Source of the DNA: Xanthomonas sp. DAR 34887
Lineage (GTDB): Bacteria; Pseudomonadota; Gammaproteobacteria; Xanthomonadales; Xanthomonadaceae
Assembly: GCF_041245805.1 (NCBI RefSeq)
Contig: NZ_CP162490.1
Location: 4,503,001 to 4,567,000 of the forward strand
Reading direction: 5' to 3'
Length of the DNA stretch: 64,000 nucleotides
In this document: positions 36,891 through 44,803 of the stretch, one piece after another
Numbering within the stretch: position 1 is the first letter of the stretch
How the letters are laid out: every line of letters begins with the position of its first letter
Notes under the pieces: model-generated
Seen by the model: only the letters and a program-made list of their open reading frames with translations
Told to the model about the DNA's origin: nothing
Database searches by the model: none
Translations under genes and position numbers: made by a program

Positions 36891-36984
36891 ACCTGCCGGC
36901 AGGCGGCTATGGCCGGCGATCTCCTTCACGGCGCTTGGCCGCAGCGCTTGATATCCCAAAGACCCGTCCCGCCTGCCACCGCCG

Positions 36985-37767
36985 ATGCCGACCGCCTCGC
37001 CACGCCGCACCGACGCCGCGCCACGCATCCGCATCGGCTGCGCCGGCTGGTCGATCGCCAGCACCCAGCGCACGCTGGTCGGCGACGGCGCCAGCCAGCT
37101 GGCGCGCTATGCCACGCGCTTCGATGCGGTCGAGATCAACTCCACGTTCTATCGCCCCCACCGCGCCAGCACCTACCAGCGCTGGGCCGACAGCGTGCCG
37201 GCGGATTTCCGCTTCTCGGCCAAGCTGCCACGCACGATCACCCACGACGCGCGCCTGTCCGGCGTGGGGCCGCTGTTGCAGGCCTTCCTCGATGAAGTCG
37301 GCCACCTCGGCGACAGGCTCGGCTGCCTGCTGGTACAGCTGCCGCCGAGCCTGGCCTTCGATGCACGCACCGCGGCCACTTTCTTCGCGATGCTGCGGCG
37401 CCGCTGGCCTGGCGGCATCGCCTGCGAACCGCGCCACGCCAGCTGGTTCAGCGCGCGCGCCGAGGTCGTCTGGCAGCGCCACCGCATCGCCCGCGTCGCC
37501 GCCGATCCGGCGCTGAACGCCAGCGCCGCACAGCCCGCCGGCAGCGCGGCGCCGGCCTACTGGCGCTGGCACGGCGCCCCGCGCATCTACTACAGCGACT
37601 ACGCCGACGACGCGCTGCGACGGCTGGCCGACCACGTCGTCGCCACCACGCCGCACAGCGGCGAAGCCTGGGTGATCTTCGACAACACCGCGCTCGGCCA
37701 CGCGCTCGACAACGCCGCCACGCTGCAGGCGCAGCTGCGCGGGCTCGGCGCCGGCGCGGCCGGCTGA
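36985..37767 (+). CDS. DUF72 (YecE-like) protein
   Basis: This 260-residue TIM-barrel protein has the DUF72 marks: IRIGCAGWSI at the start, YATRFDAVEINSTFYRPHR, FRFSAKLPRTITHD, LVQLPPSLAFD and CEPRHASWF, plus YWRWHG and VIFDNTALGHALDNA near the end. The family is widespread and has no firmly established reaction; a metal- or nucleic-acid-related role has been suggested from fold. It is cytoplasmic. It stands apart from the upstream SMI1 gene by 94 bp. The Asn near the end (FDNTA, GHALDNA) is a conserved family feature. Confidence 0.87.
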   Translation: MPTASPRRTDAAPRIRIGCAGWSIASTQRTLVGDGASQLARYATRFDAVEINSTFYRPHRASTYQRWADSVPADFRFSAKLPRTITHDARLSGVGPLLQAFLDEVGHLGDRLGCLLVQLPPSLAFDARTAATFFAMLRRRWPGGIACEPRHASWFSARAEVVWQRHRIARVAADPALNASAAQPAGSAAPAYWRWHGAPRIYYSDYADDALRRLADHVVATTPHSGEAWVIFDNTALGHALDNAATLQAQLRGLGAGAAG

Positions 37768-38234
37768 CGCCACGTCCCTCCGATTCCCGCCGTCTGCGGA
37801 GCAGTCCCGCGCCTACGCCTGAACCCGGACACTCGTCCGCCGTCCCTGTAGGAGCGGCTTCAGCCGCGACACATCGTGTCGGCACCCGACTCCCGCAAGG
37901 CCGCGTACGCCTGCGCCAACCCGGCCGGCGTACGCCGGCGGCCGATGCCGGCACGCTGCGCCATCCCGCCCCCGGCGGCGGCGCCACCCCGGCAGCAGGC
38001 GCCACCGCCGATTGGCCCCGCTCTTGCATCGCTCCCGGCATGTCTCCGCCACGCGCTCCGACTCAAGCCCACCGGCGCATGGCCGATATCGCCAGATCGG
38101 CAGATCGCGTCGCGCCCCGGCCGGATCGTCCCGCACTGCCAGGTTTCGCCGGCGAGCGGCCGCCACAGCCGCCAGTCACCCGCCCCCTCCTTCGGTCGTT
38201 TACCATGCCGCACGCATCCTGCTCTGGACCCGAG
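37768..38234. other. 467-bp intergenic region before the trehalase gene
   Basis: It holds one REP-like palindrome at 37845-37873 and otherwise GC-rich sequence with open frames but no convincing gene. The last 60 bp may contain the trehalase promoter. Confidence 0.5.
37845..37873. repeat. solitary REP-like palindrome
   Basis: CCTGTAGGAGCGGCTTCAGC followed by CGCGACACA: the same family as modules of the 20.6-kb array. Confidence 0.85.
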
Positions 38235-39932
38235 ATGAGCCATGCCGCTCCTCCCTGTTGCACGCCGCTGCTGAGCCTGTCGCTGGGCCTGCTGCTGGGC
38301 AACTACGACGCTGCCTCGGCGCAGCCCGCGCCGACCGCGGTGCAGACCGCGCCGGCGCCCGCGCCGCTGACCCCGGACCTGGCCTATCCCGAGCTGTTCC
38401 AGGCCGTGCAGCAGCAGGAGCTGTTCGACGACCAGAAGCACTTCGTCGATGCGCTGCCGCTGCGCGACCCGGCCCTGATCAACGCCGACTACCTGGCCCA
38501 GCGCCAGCAGCCGGGCTTCGACCTGCGCCGCTTCGTCGCCGCCAACTTCGAGGAATCCGGCCCGGTGCAGACCGAGGCGATCCGCCAGGACACCGGCCTG
38601 CGCGAGCACATCGACGCGCTGTGGCCGCTGCTGGTGCGGCGCCAGGTGGACGTGCCGGCGCACAGCAGCCTGCTGTCGCTGCCGCAGCCCTACGTGGTCC
38701 CGGGCGGGCGCTTCCGCGAGGTCTACTACTGGGATTCCTACTTCACCATGCTCGGCCTGGTCGAGAGCGGCGAGACCGAACGCAGCCGGCAGATGCTGGA
38801 CAACTTCGCCTACCTGATCGACACCTACGGGCACATCCCCAACGGCAACCGCACCTATTACCTGAGCCGCTCGCAGCCGCCGTTCTTCTCGCACATGGTG
38901 CAGCTGCAGGCCAAGGTGGAAGGCGATGCGGCCTATGCGCGCTACCTGCCGCAGCTGCAGAAGGAATACGCGTACTGGATGCAGGGCGCGCAGACGCTGG
39001 CGCCGGGCAGCGCGCACGCGCACGTGGTGCGGCTGGCCGACGGCAGCCTGCTCAACCGCTACTGGGACGCGCGCGACACGCCGCGCCCGGAAGCCTGGCT
39101 GCACGACGTGCGCACCGCGGCCGAAGCCAAGGACCGCCCCGCCGCCGAGGTCTACCGCGACCTGCGCGCCGGCGCCGAAAGCGGCTGGGACTATTCCAGC
39201 CGCTGGCTGGGCGACCGCAAGACCCTGGCCACGATCCGCACCACCGCCATCGTTCCGGTCGATCTCAACAGCCTGCTCTACCACCTCGAAACCACCCTGG
39301 CCCTGGCCTGCGCCAAGCACCCGGGCGCGTCCGGCTGCGACACCGACTACGCGGCCCTGGCCAGCGCGCGCAAGACCGCGATGGACAAGCACCTGTGGAG
39401 CGACGCCGGCTACTACGCCGACTACGACTGGCAACAGCGCCGGTTGCGCGACCAGGTCACCGCCGCGGCGCTGTATCCGCTGTTCGTCGGCATCGCCTCG
39501 CCGGCGCGCGCCAAGCGCAGCGCCGACACCGTGCAGGCGCAGCTGCTGCGTCCCGGCGGCCTGGCCACCACCCGCCTGCATACCGGCCAGCAATGGGACG
39601 AGCCCAACGGCTGGGCACCGCTGCAGTGGATCGCGGTGGACGGCCTGCGCCGTTATGGCCAGGACGCGCTGGCGCAGCGCATCGGCAGCCGCTTCCTGGC
39701 GCGGGTGCAGGCGCTGTTCGCGCAGCAGCACAAGCTGGTGGAGAAGTACGGCGTCGACGCCAAGGCGCAGGGCGGCGGCGGCGGCGAATACGCGCTGCAG
39801 GACGGCTTCGGCTGGACCAACGGCGTGACCCTGCTGTTGCTGGACCTGTACGCCACGCCGGTGGCGCCGCCCGCACCGGCCGCGTCGGCCACCACCGCCA
39901 CGCAGCGGCAGCCGGAGCCGGCCACGCCTTGA
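38235..39932 (+). CDS. treA: periplasmic trehalase (GH37)
   Basis: This 565-residue protein has a signal peptide (LLSLSLGLLLGNYDAASA) and a GH37 (alpha/alpha)6 domain. Both trehalase signatures are present: PGGRFREVYYWDSYF (residues 156-170) and QWDEPNGWAP (about 455-464). The catalytic Asp is expected in ESGWDYSSRW and the Glu in GGGGGEYALQDGFGWTNG. It splits trehalose to two glucose in the periplasm. An ATG ten codons earlier (38205) is possible, but the 38235 start gives a more regular signal peptide. A Pro/Ala-rich tail follows. Trehalose use fits osmotic or plant-host life. Confidence 0.93.
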   Translation: MSHAAPPCCTPLLSLSLGLLLGNYDAASAQPAPTAVQTAPAPAPLTPDLAYPELFQAVQQQELFDDQKHFVDALPLRDPALINADYLAQRQQPGFDLRRFVAANFEESGPVQTEAIRQDTGLREHIDALWPLLVRRQVDVPAHSSLLSLPQPYVVPGGRFREVYYWDSYFTMLGLVESGETERSRQMLDNFAYLIDTYGHIPNGNRTYYLSRSQPPFFSHMVQLQAKVEGDAAYARYLPQLQKEYAYWMQGAQTLAPGSAHAHVVRLADGSLLNRYWDARDTPRPEAWLHDVRTAAEAKDRPAAEVYRDLRAGAESGWDYSSRWLGDRKTLATIRTTAIVPVDLNSLLYHLETTLALACAKHPGASGCDTDYAALASARKTAMDKHLWSDAGYYADYDWQQRRLRDQVTAAALYPLFVGIASPARAKRSADTVQAQLLRPGGLATTRLHTGQQWDEPNGWAPLQWIAVDGLRRYGQDALAQRIGSRFLARVQALFAQQHKLVEKYGVDAKAQGGGGGEYALQDGFGWTNGVTLLLLDLYATPVAPPAPAASATTATQRQPEPATP

Positions 39933-39984
39933 TCCCATCGGCTGGCGGGTATGCTGCGGTCCTTGCCCATACCAAGGACCGAAG

Positions 39985-40680
39985 ATGAGCGTACGCACCC
40001 TGGCCGAATTCCTGTCCACTTCGCGCGAGAAGGACGCCTCCGCCGACGCGTTCGAACTGGAAAGCCCGCACCTGCTGGAAGTGCGCCTGGACGGCCTGGT
40101 CTGGGCCAAGGCCGGGGCGATGGTCGCGCGCAAGGGCGCGGTCAAGTTCACCCGCCAGGGGCTGATGGAACAGGGCCTGGGCAACCTGCTGAAGAAGGCG
40201 GTCAGCGGCGAAGGCATGCAACTGATGAAGGTCGAGGGCCAGGGCCGCGTCTACCTGGCCGATGCCGGCAAGAAGATCACCTTGCTGCGCCTGGCCGGCG
40301 AGTCGATCTTCGTCAACGGCAACGACGTGCTCGCCATCGAGTCCGGCATCGACAGCCAGATCACCATGATGCGCAAGGTCGCCGGCATGCTCTCCGGCGG
40401 CCTGTTCAACGTGCGCCTGAGCGGCCACGGCATCGTCGCCATCACCTCGCACTACGAACCGCTGACGCTACCGGTCAACGCGCAGAGCGGCCCGGTGTTC
40501 ACCGACCCCAACGCCACCGTGGCCTGGTCCGGCGGGCTGACCCCGGAGATCGTCGCCGACGTCAGCCTGGGTACCCTGCTCGGGCGCGGCTCCGGCGAGA
40601 GCATCCAGTTGCGCTTCGCCGGCGAGGGCTGGGTGGTGGTGCAGCCATACGAGGAAGTGGCGCTGCAGGCCAAGAGCTGA
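39985..40680 (+). CDS. AIM24-family protein
   Basis: This 231-residue protein matches the AIM24 (TIGR00266/DUF124) family. FELESPHLLEVRLDGLVWAK is followed by GAMVARKGAVKFTRQG, a beta-helical middle with repeated Gly turns (GKKITLLRLAGESIFVNG), and SGHGIVAITSHYEP. There is no signal peptide or membrane segment. Bacterial members are uncharacterised; yeast AIM24 affects mitochondrial membrane organisation. The start lies 53 bp after the trehalase stop, so co-transcription is possible, but no functional link is obvious. A hairpin follows the gene. Confidence 0.88.
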   Translation: MSVRTLAEFLSTSREKDASADAFELESPHLLEVRLDGLVWAKAGAMVARKGAVKFTRQGLMEQGLGNLLKKAVSGEGMQLMKVEGQGRVYLADAGKKITLLRLAGESIFVNGNDVLAIESGIDSQITMMRKVAGMLSGGLFNVRLSGHGIVAITSHYEPLTLPVNAQSGPVFTDPNATVAWSGGLTPEIVADVSLGTLLGRGSGESIQLRFAGEGWVVVQPYEEVALQAKS

Positions 40681-40695
40681 GACCCGGCGCGCGCA

Positions 40696-40721
40696 GCCGG
40701 TCCCGACCGCAAGGGACCGGC
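40696..40721 (+). terminator. hairpin after the AIM24-family gene
   Basis: GCCGGTCCC and GGGACCGGC are perfect 9-bp arms around GACCGCAA, 15 bases after the stop codon. No T-run follows. Confidence 0.55.
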
Positions 40722-40896
40722 CGCGGCGGCGGCAGGGCAGCCGGCGCGTAGCGTGCATTCGCGCATTGCCGCCTGCTGCGTGGCTGCGAGTGCGCGGCAG
40801 CGGCAAGCGCGACGATGCCGCGCACGCGATCGAACACGAACGGCTGCAGCCAAGCGCGCAACCAACGTGCCTGCAAGCGCCCGACGCAAACCCGCG

Positions 40897-41670
40897 CTAC
40901 TGCGCCGGCGTTTCCGCCTTGATCCCCATCGCCTCGCGGTAGCGCTGGTACAGCGCCATCACCTTGTCGATGTAGTCGCGGGTTTCCGCGTACGGCGGCA
41001 CGCCGCGGTAGCGCGCCACGGTGCCGATGCCGGCGTTGTAGGCGGCCGCGGCGAGCGTGCGGTCGCCCTGGTAGCGGCGCAGCAGCGCCTGCATGTAGCG
41101 CGCGCCGCCGGCGATCGACTGGTCGGCGGCGAACGGATCGGTCACGCCGTACTCCTTCGCCACCTCGGGCATCAGCTGCATCACGCCCTGCGCGCCCTTC
41201 GGCGACACCGCTGCCGCATCGAAGCCGCTTTCGGCATGCGCGATCGCGCGCAGCCACGGGTCGTCCACGCCGGTGGCGCGCGCCGCGGCGCGGAACTGCT
41301 TGGCGTGCATGTTCAACTGCGGCGCACCGACCTTGCCCAGTCCCGGATGCGCCACCTCGCCCGGCGGCGTGACCGCGGTGAAGCGCAGGTACGGGCGCGA
41401 CCCTGGCAGATTGCGCGTGGAATACACCAGGCGCCCGTCCTGCTCGCGCTCGTACAGGGTGCCGCTGAACACGCCCATGCTGCCCCACAGATTGGGCGTG
41501 GCGATCGCGGCATCGTCGAGTTCCTTCGGCGTGCATTTGGAGCCGGGCTCCGGCGCGGTCGCCAGGCTGACCGTGCCGTCGCGCACGCAGCGGTACACCG
41601 TGCGCGCCTGCGCCGCGGCGACGGCGCAGCACGACAGCAGCAGGACCAGCAGCGTTCGGGAACAGGACAT
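40897..41670 (-). CDS. periplasmic lytic transglycosylase (SLT domain)
   Basis: This 257-residue protein has a signal peptide (residues 1-22, CCAVAAAQA) and a C-terminal SLT domain. The catalytic Glu147 lies in AIAHAESGFD, followed by VSPKGAQGVMQLMP and AAAYNAGIGTVARYRG. It cuts peptidoglycan glycan strands to 1,6-anhydro ends. The N-terminal 100 residues (TVYRCVRDGTVSLATAPEPG) resemble a DUF4124-like module with paired Cys. Such small transglycosylases serve wall turnover or open the wall for secretion machines; no such machine is nearby. The stop is at the edge of a 216-bp gap shared with the AIM24 gene end. Confidence 0.92.
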   Translation of the reverse strand: MSCSRTLLVLLLSCCAVAAAQARTVYRCVRDGTVSLATAPEPGSKCTPKELDDAAIATPNLWGSMGVFSGTLYEREQDGRLVYSTRNLPGSRPYLRFTAVTPPGEVAHPGLGKVGAPQLNMHAKQFRAAARATGVDDPWLRAIAHAESGFDAAAVSPKGAQGVMQLMPEVAKEYGVTDPFAADQSIAGGARYMQALLRRYQGDRTLAAAAYNAGIGTVARYRGVPPYAETRDYIDKVMALYQRYREAMGIKAETPAQ

Positions 41671-41775
41671 CGGGCGGCAGCATGAACCGGCGAAGACGGG
41701 CGCGCATCATCGCGCACCTGGCGTCGGCGCGGGTGAGGACCGGCCAGCACGCGCGTTTTGACCCGCACCGCTGTC

Positions 41776-42283
41776 CCTGTAGGAGCGGCTTCAGCCGCGA
41801 CAAGATGCCGAAGCTGCTGCGGTTCCGGCCCCACTCGTCGCGACTGAAGTCGCTCCCACAAGAGGCTTGCGGCAAGCTGGCCAGGTGCACTGTGGGGGGA
41901 CTCCAGGCCCGACTGCTTGCGAAATCAGATAGCTGACCTAGCTTGTTTGTCGCGGCTGAAGCCGCTCCTACAGGTGGCTTGCGGCGAGCTGACCCAGTGC
42001 ACTGTGGGAAAGACTTCAGTCCCGACTGCTTGTGAAATCAGATAGCTGACCTAGCTTGTTTGTCGCGGCTGAAGCCGCTCCTACAGGTGGCTTGCGGCAA
42101 GCTGCCCGGTGCACTGTGGGGGAACTTCAGTCCCGACTGCTTGCGAAATCAGATAGCTGACCTAGCTTGGTTGTCGCGGCTGAAGCCGCTCCTACAGGTA
42201 GCTTGCGGTGAGCTGACCCAGTGCACTGTGGGAGGGACTTCAGTCCCGACTGCTTGTGAAATCGGATCGCCGCCACGCCGCTC
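41776..42283. repeat. REP-like palindromes and a four-copy ~112-bp tandem array
   Basis: A lone palindrome (41776-41803) precedes units starting at about 41836, 41948, 42061 and 42172. Each unit has a TCGCGGCTGAAGCCGCTCCT palindrome, a spacer (GCTTGCGGCAAGCTG), a GTGGGAGGGACTTCAGTCCC-type palindrome and the tail TGCGAAATCAGATAGCTGAC. The first unit carries the other palindrome family at its head. The last ends at CTTGTGAAATCGGAT. The 635-bp gap 41671-42305 holds no gene. This is a second, independent amplification of REP pairs with a different spacer from the 20.6-kb array. Confidence 0.9.
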
Positions 42284-42305
42284 CTCGTAGCTGAAGCCGC
42301 CATCG

Positions 42306-43307
42306 CTACGGCGCGCACGCCGCCAGTTTCTGGTCGGCGTACCACAGCGCGCGCCGCGCCAGGTCGTAGGCGCTGTCGGCGGCGCGCGGCAGGGTCTGTT
42401 GCGCCAGGATCGGGTCGGCGCCGTGGGCCATCGCGTTTTCCACCCGCTGCAAGTCGGCCAGGTTGTCCAGCACCGGTTGCAGCAGGCGGCTGCGCTGCGC
42501 CGCCGGGCAGGCCGCACGGCGCTGCTCCAGTTCGCCGATCGCCTTGCGAATGCGGCGGCTGGCCTCGCCGTCCAGGCCCGGCGCCTTTTCCAACGCGATC
42601 GGCGCGGCCTTGTAGGCGTCGCCGGTGGCCTCGCTGCCCAGATCGCCCGGGCGCTCGTGCAAGCCGGGATTGAAGCGCACGTCCGGCGGCGGCCGCGCCA
42701 CCGCCGACTGGTGGGTGTTCTTGGGCAGCATCTTCTTCATCGCATCGCCGATGCCCTGCATCGCCACGTCGCCCAGGGTGCCGCTGGTGGCCCAGTCCTT
42801 GTCGAAGCGGGTGGGCCGGTAGTCGATCGCCTTCGGACGCTCGAGCAGGCGCTTGGCCTTGGCCAGGTCGCGCGGGTTGGTGGTGCCCGGCGGCGTGCCC
42901 TGCGCCTCGGCGAACGGATCCACCGCCACGCCGTCCGGCAGCCGTGCGCTGCCGTCGCGGGTGTAGAGCGTGGCGCTCATCGGCGCGGCCTGCGTGGCCG
43001 CGGCGGCGGGGGTGCGGGTCGGTGGCGGCAACGGCGTTTGCGCGGCGCGCGCGGCGGCGGGCGCACGCCGTGCCGCGGCATGCGGCGCGGACTGGACGGC
43101 GTGCGGTTGCGATTGCGGTTGCGGGGTCGGCGCTGCGGCGACCGGCGGCGAGCGCGGCACGAACACCAGTCGCATTTCGTCGTGGGCATGCGGTGGCGCC
43201 TGCGCCGGCGCGATCAGCAGCAGGCGCCCCAGCAACAGCAGGATCAGCAAGGTGGTGGCGGCCGCGCCCAGGTGCAGCAGCCGGTCTTCCGCAGGCGCAG
43301 ACGTCAC
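42306..43307 (-). CDS. membrane-anchored proline/alanine-rich protein
   Basis: About 333 residues. The likely GTG start at 43307 gives a short cytoplasmic head, one membrane segment (AAATTLLILLLLGRLLLIA), a Pro/Ala-rich stretch to about residue 105 and a soluble C-terminal domain. The domain contains YRPTRFDKDWATSGTLGDVAMQGIGDAMKKM and a helical end (LLQPVLDNLADLQRVENAM). The architecture is that of a TonB-like or periplasm-spanning anchor, but there is no TonB C-terminal motif. I do not recognise the family. The start is uncertain because the frame stays open upstream. It is divergent from the PheC-like gene. Confidence 0.65.
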   Translation of the reverse strand: MTSAPAEDRLLHLGAAATTLLILLLLGRLLLIAPAQAPPHAHDEMRLVFVPRSPPVAAAPTPQPQSQPHAVQSAPHAAARRAPAAARAAQTPLPPPTRTPAAAATQAAPMSATLYTRDGSARLPDGVAVDPFAEAQGTPPGTTNPRDLAKAKRLLERPKAIDYRPTRFDKDWATSGTLGDVAMQGIGDAMKKMLPKNTHQSAVARPPPDVRFNPGLHERPGDLGSEATGDAYKAAPIALEKAPGLDGEASRRIRKAIGELEQRRAACPAAQRSRLLQPVLDNLADLQRVENAMAHGADPILAQQTLPRAADSAYDLARRALWYADQKLAACAP

Positions 43308-43597
43308 GACGATCGAGATTCCATAGCGAGGTATGCGTCCACCGGAAGATTGTCTCCGGACTCCGCTATGGTGCCGTGAGTTCCTGTGCCGCAACGTGTC
43401 GGTCGGCAGCCAACGCCGCCACGCGTTGCCACCGGCCGCCGGACTTCGGGTGCAAACCCCTGCCACGCTTGGCGCTGCGCCGTACCGCGAGGAAACCGGC
43501 TAAGGTGGCCGGCGCCGCCGCAGCGACAGCCGGCGTACAGCCAACGCGCGCAGCCCCCCTGGTTTGGAGAACATCCCTTCGTGAAAACCCGTCTGCC

Positions 43598-44386
43598 ATG
43601 ACGCACGCACCGATCCGCTGGCTGGGCGCCTGCCTGCTGAGCGCCGCCGCCGCGCTGCCGGCCATCGCCGCGCCGTCGCACCTGGACCGCATCGCGCAGC
43701 GCGGCACGCTGCGCGTGTGCACCACCGGCGACTACCTGCCCTACAGTCTGCTGCGCGCGGACGGCGGCTACGAAGGCATCGACATCACGCTGGCGCAGTC
43801 GCTGGCGGCCAGCCTGGAGGTACCGGTGACCTGGGTGCCCACGCGCTGGGCGACGCTGCTGCCGGACCTGCTCGCCGATCGCTGCGACATCGCCGTCGGC
43901 GGCATCTCGGTCTCGCTGCCGCGGCAGCGCCAGGCCTGGTTCAGTGCCGTGCTCGACGTGGACGGCAAGATTCCGCTGGTGCGCTGCGCCGACCAGGCGC
44001 GCTATCGCGACATCGCGCAGATCGATCGCGCCGAGGTGCGGGTGATCGAACCGCGCGGCGGCACCAACGAAGCCTTCGCCCGCCGCGAACTGCCGCAGGC
44101 GCGGCTGACCTTGTCCGACGACAACTCCGCGATCTTCCGCGAACTGCTCGAAGGCCGCGCCGACGTGATGATCACCGACGCCTCGGAAGCGCGCTTCCAG
44201 CAACGCCGCATGCCCGGGCTATGCACGGTGAATCCGCAACAGCCGCTGCAGTACAGCGAAAAGGCGTTCCTGCTGCCGCGCGACGACATGGCATGGAAGG
44301 CCTACGTGGACCAGTGGCTGCACCTGAGCAAGGCCAGCGGCGAGTACCGCAAGGCGCAGGCGCCGTGGCTGGGGGATACGGACTGA
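43598..44386 (+). CDS. pheC: periplasmic cyclohexadienyl/arogenate dehydratase-like protein (PheC type)
   Basis: This 262-residue protein has a signal peptide (ACLLSAAAALPAIAA) and a type II periplasmic-binding-protein fold. The sequence follows the cyclohexadienyl dehydratase pattern rather than plain amino-acid binders: RGTLRVCTTGDYLPYS, GYEGIDITLAQSLA, DIAVGGISVSLPRQR, DGKIPLVRC, RGGTNEAFARREL, DDNSAIFRELLEGRADVMITDASEA and YVDQWLHL. PheC converts prephenate or arogenate to phenylpyruvate or phenylalanine in the periplasm. It is not in an aromatic-amino-acid operon. If the substrate pocket has changed it may instead only bind a solute. Confidence 0.75.
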   Translation: MTHAPIRWLGACLLSAAAALPAIAAPSHLDRIAQRGTLRVCTTGDYLPYSLLRADGGYEGIDITLAQSLAASLEVPVTWVPTRWATLLPDLLADRCDIAVGGISVSLPRQRQAWFSAVLDVDGKIPLVRCADQARYRDIAQIDRAEVRVIEPRGGTNEAFARRELPQARLTLSDDNSAIFRELLEGRADVMITDASEARFQQRRMPGLCTVNPQQPLQYSEKAFLLPRDDMAWKAYVDQWLHLSKASGEYRKAQAPWLGDTD

Positions 44387-44803
44387 GGGGCGCCTCTAAT
44401 AACCCCCAAAAGCATGTCGATGCATTTGCGAGACACCGGCACGCGCAGCCTGCGGATTCGGGCATCGATACGTTCGAGATGCCACGGAGTGGCAAAGGCG
44501 CACTGGCGATAGACGCGGTGGCGTTGCGGCCGCGTTTTCATGGACGCCTTCGCATCACGGCCGCTTCGTCTTCCTGTCGCGGCTGAAGCCGCTCCTACAC
44601 ATGCGCGCCGTGCTCTTGTAGGAGCGGCTTCAGCCGCGACAGAAGAAAGGAACAGGCCATCGCAGCGTGCAGCGTGCAGCTTCCGGAATGGAGTTATTGG
44701 AGGCGCTCCCACGGGGGCTCATGCATGCAAACCGATCGCAACATCGGCTCCAGGCTCGTCTTCGCAGTCGGCTCGGCAGCCGCATCTCGCCGCACGGGTG
44801 CGC
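44387..44803. other. 417-bp intergenic region with an inverted REP pair
   Basis: The region between the convergent PheC-like and NHL/M23 genes holds two opposed palindromes (44574-44643) and no convincing gene. Confidence 0.6.
44574..44643. repeat. inverted pair of REP-like palindromes
   Basis: TGTCGCGGCTGAAGCCGCTC and TGTAGGAGCGGCTTCAGCCG lie head to head with a ~20-bp spacer (ACATGCGCGCCGTGCTCTTG). This is the same pairing as the first two modules of each 282-bp unit, and sits between convergent genes. Confidence 0.88.

Noticed and set aside
33462..37073. Very long open frame (about 1200 codons) on the minus strand, opposite the M16 peptidase gene
   Set aside because: The plus-strand frame has clear domains, a signal peptide and zinc motif. 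The minus frame is Arg/Ala/Val/Gly-rich without recognisable motifs, as expected for the antisense of GC-rich codons.
37876..38238. Possible 120-codon gene upstream of trehalase
   Set aside because: Pro/Ala/Arg composition, no ribosome site of note, and overlap with the trehalase start region.
41836..42283. Possible CRISPR array
   Set aside because: Repeats are palindromic and the sequences between them are near-identical, not unique spacers; no cas gene is present.
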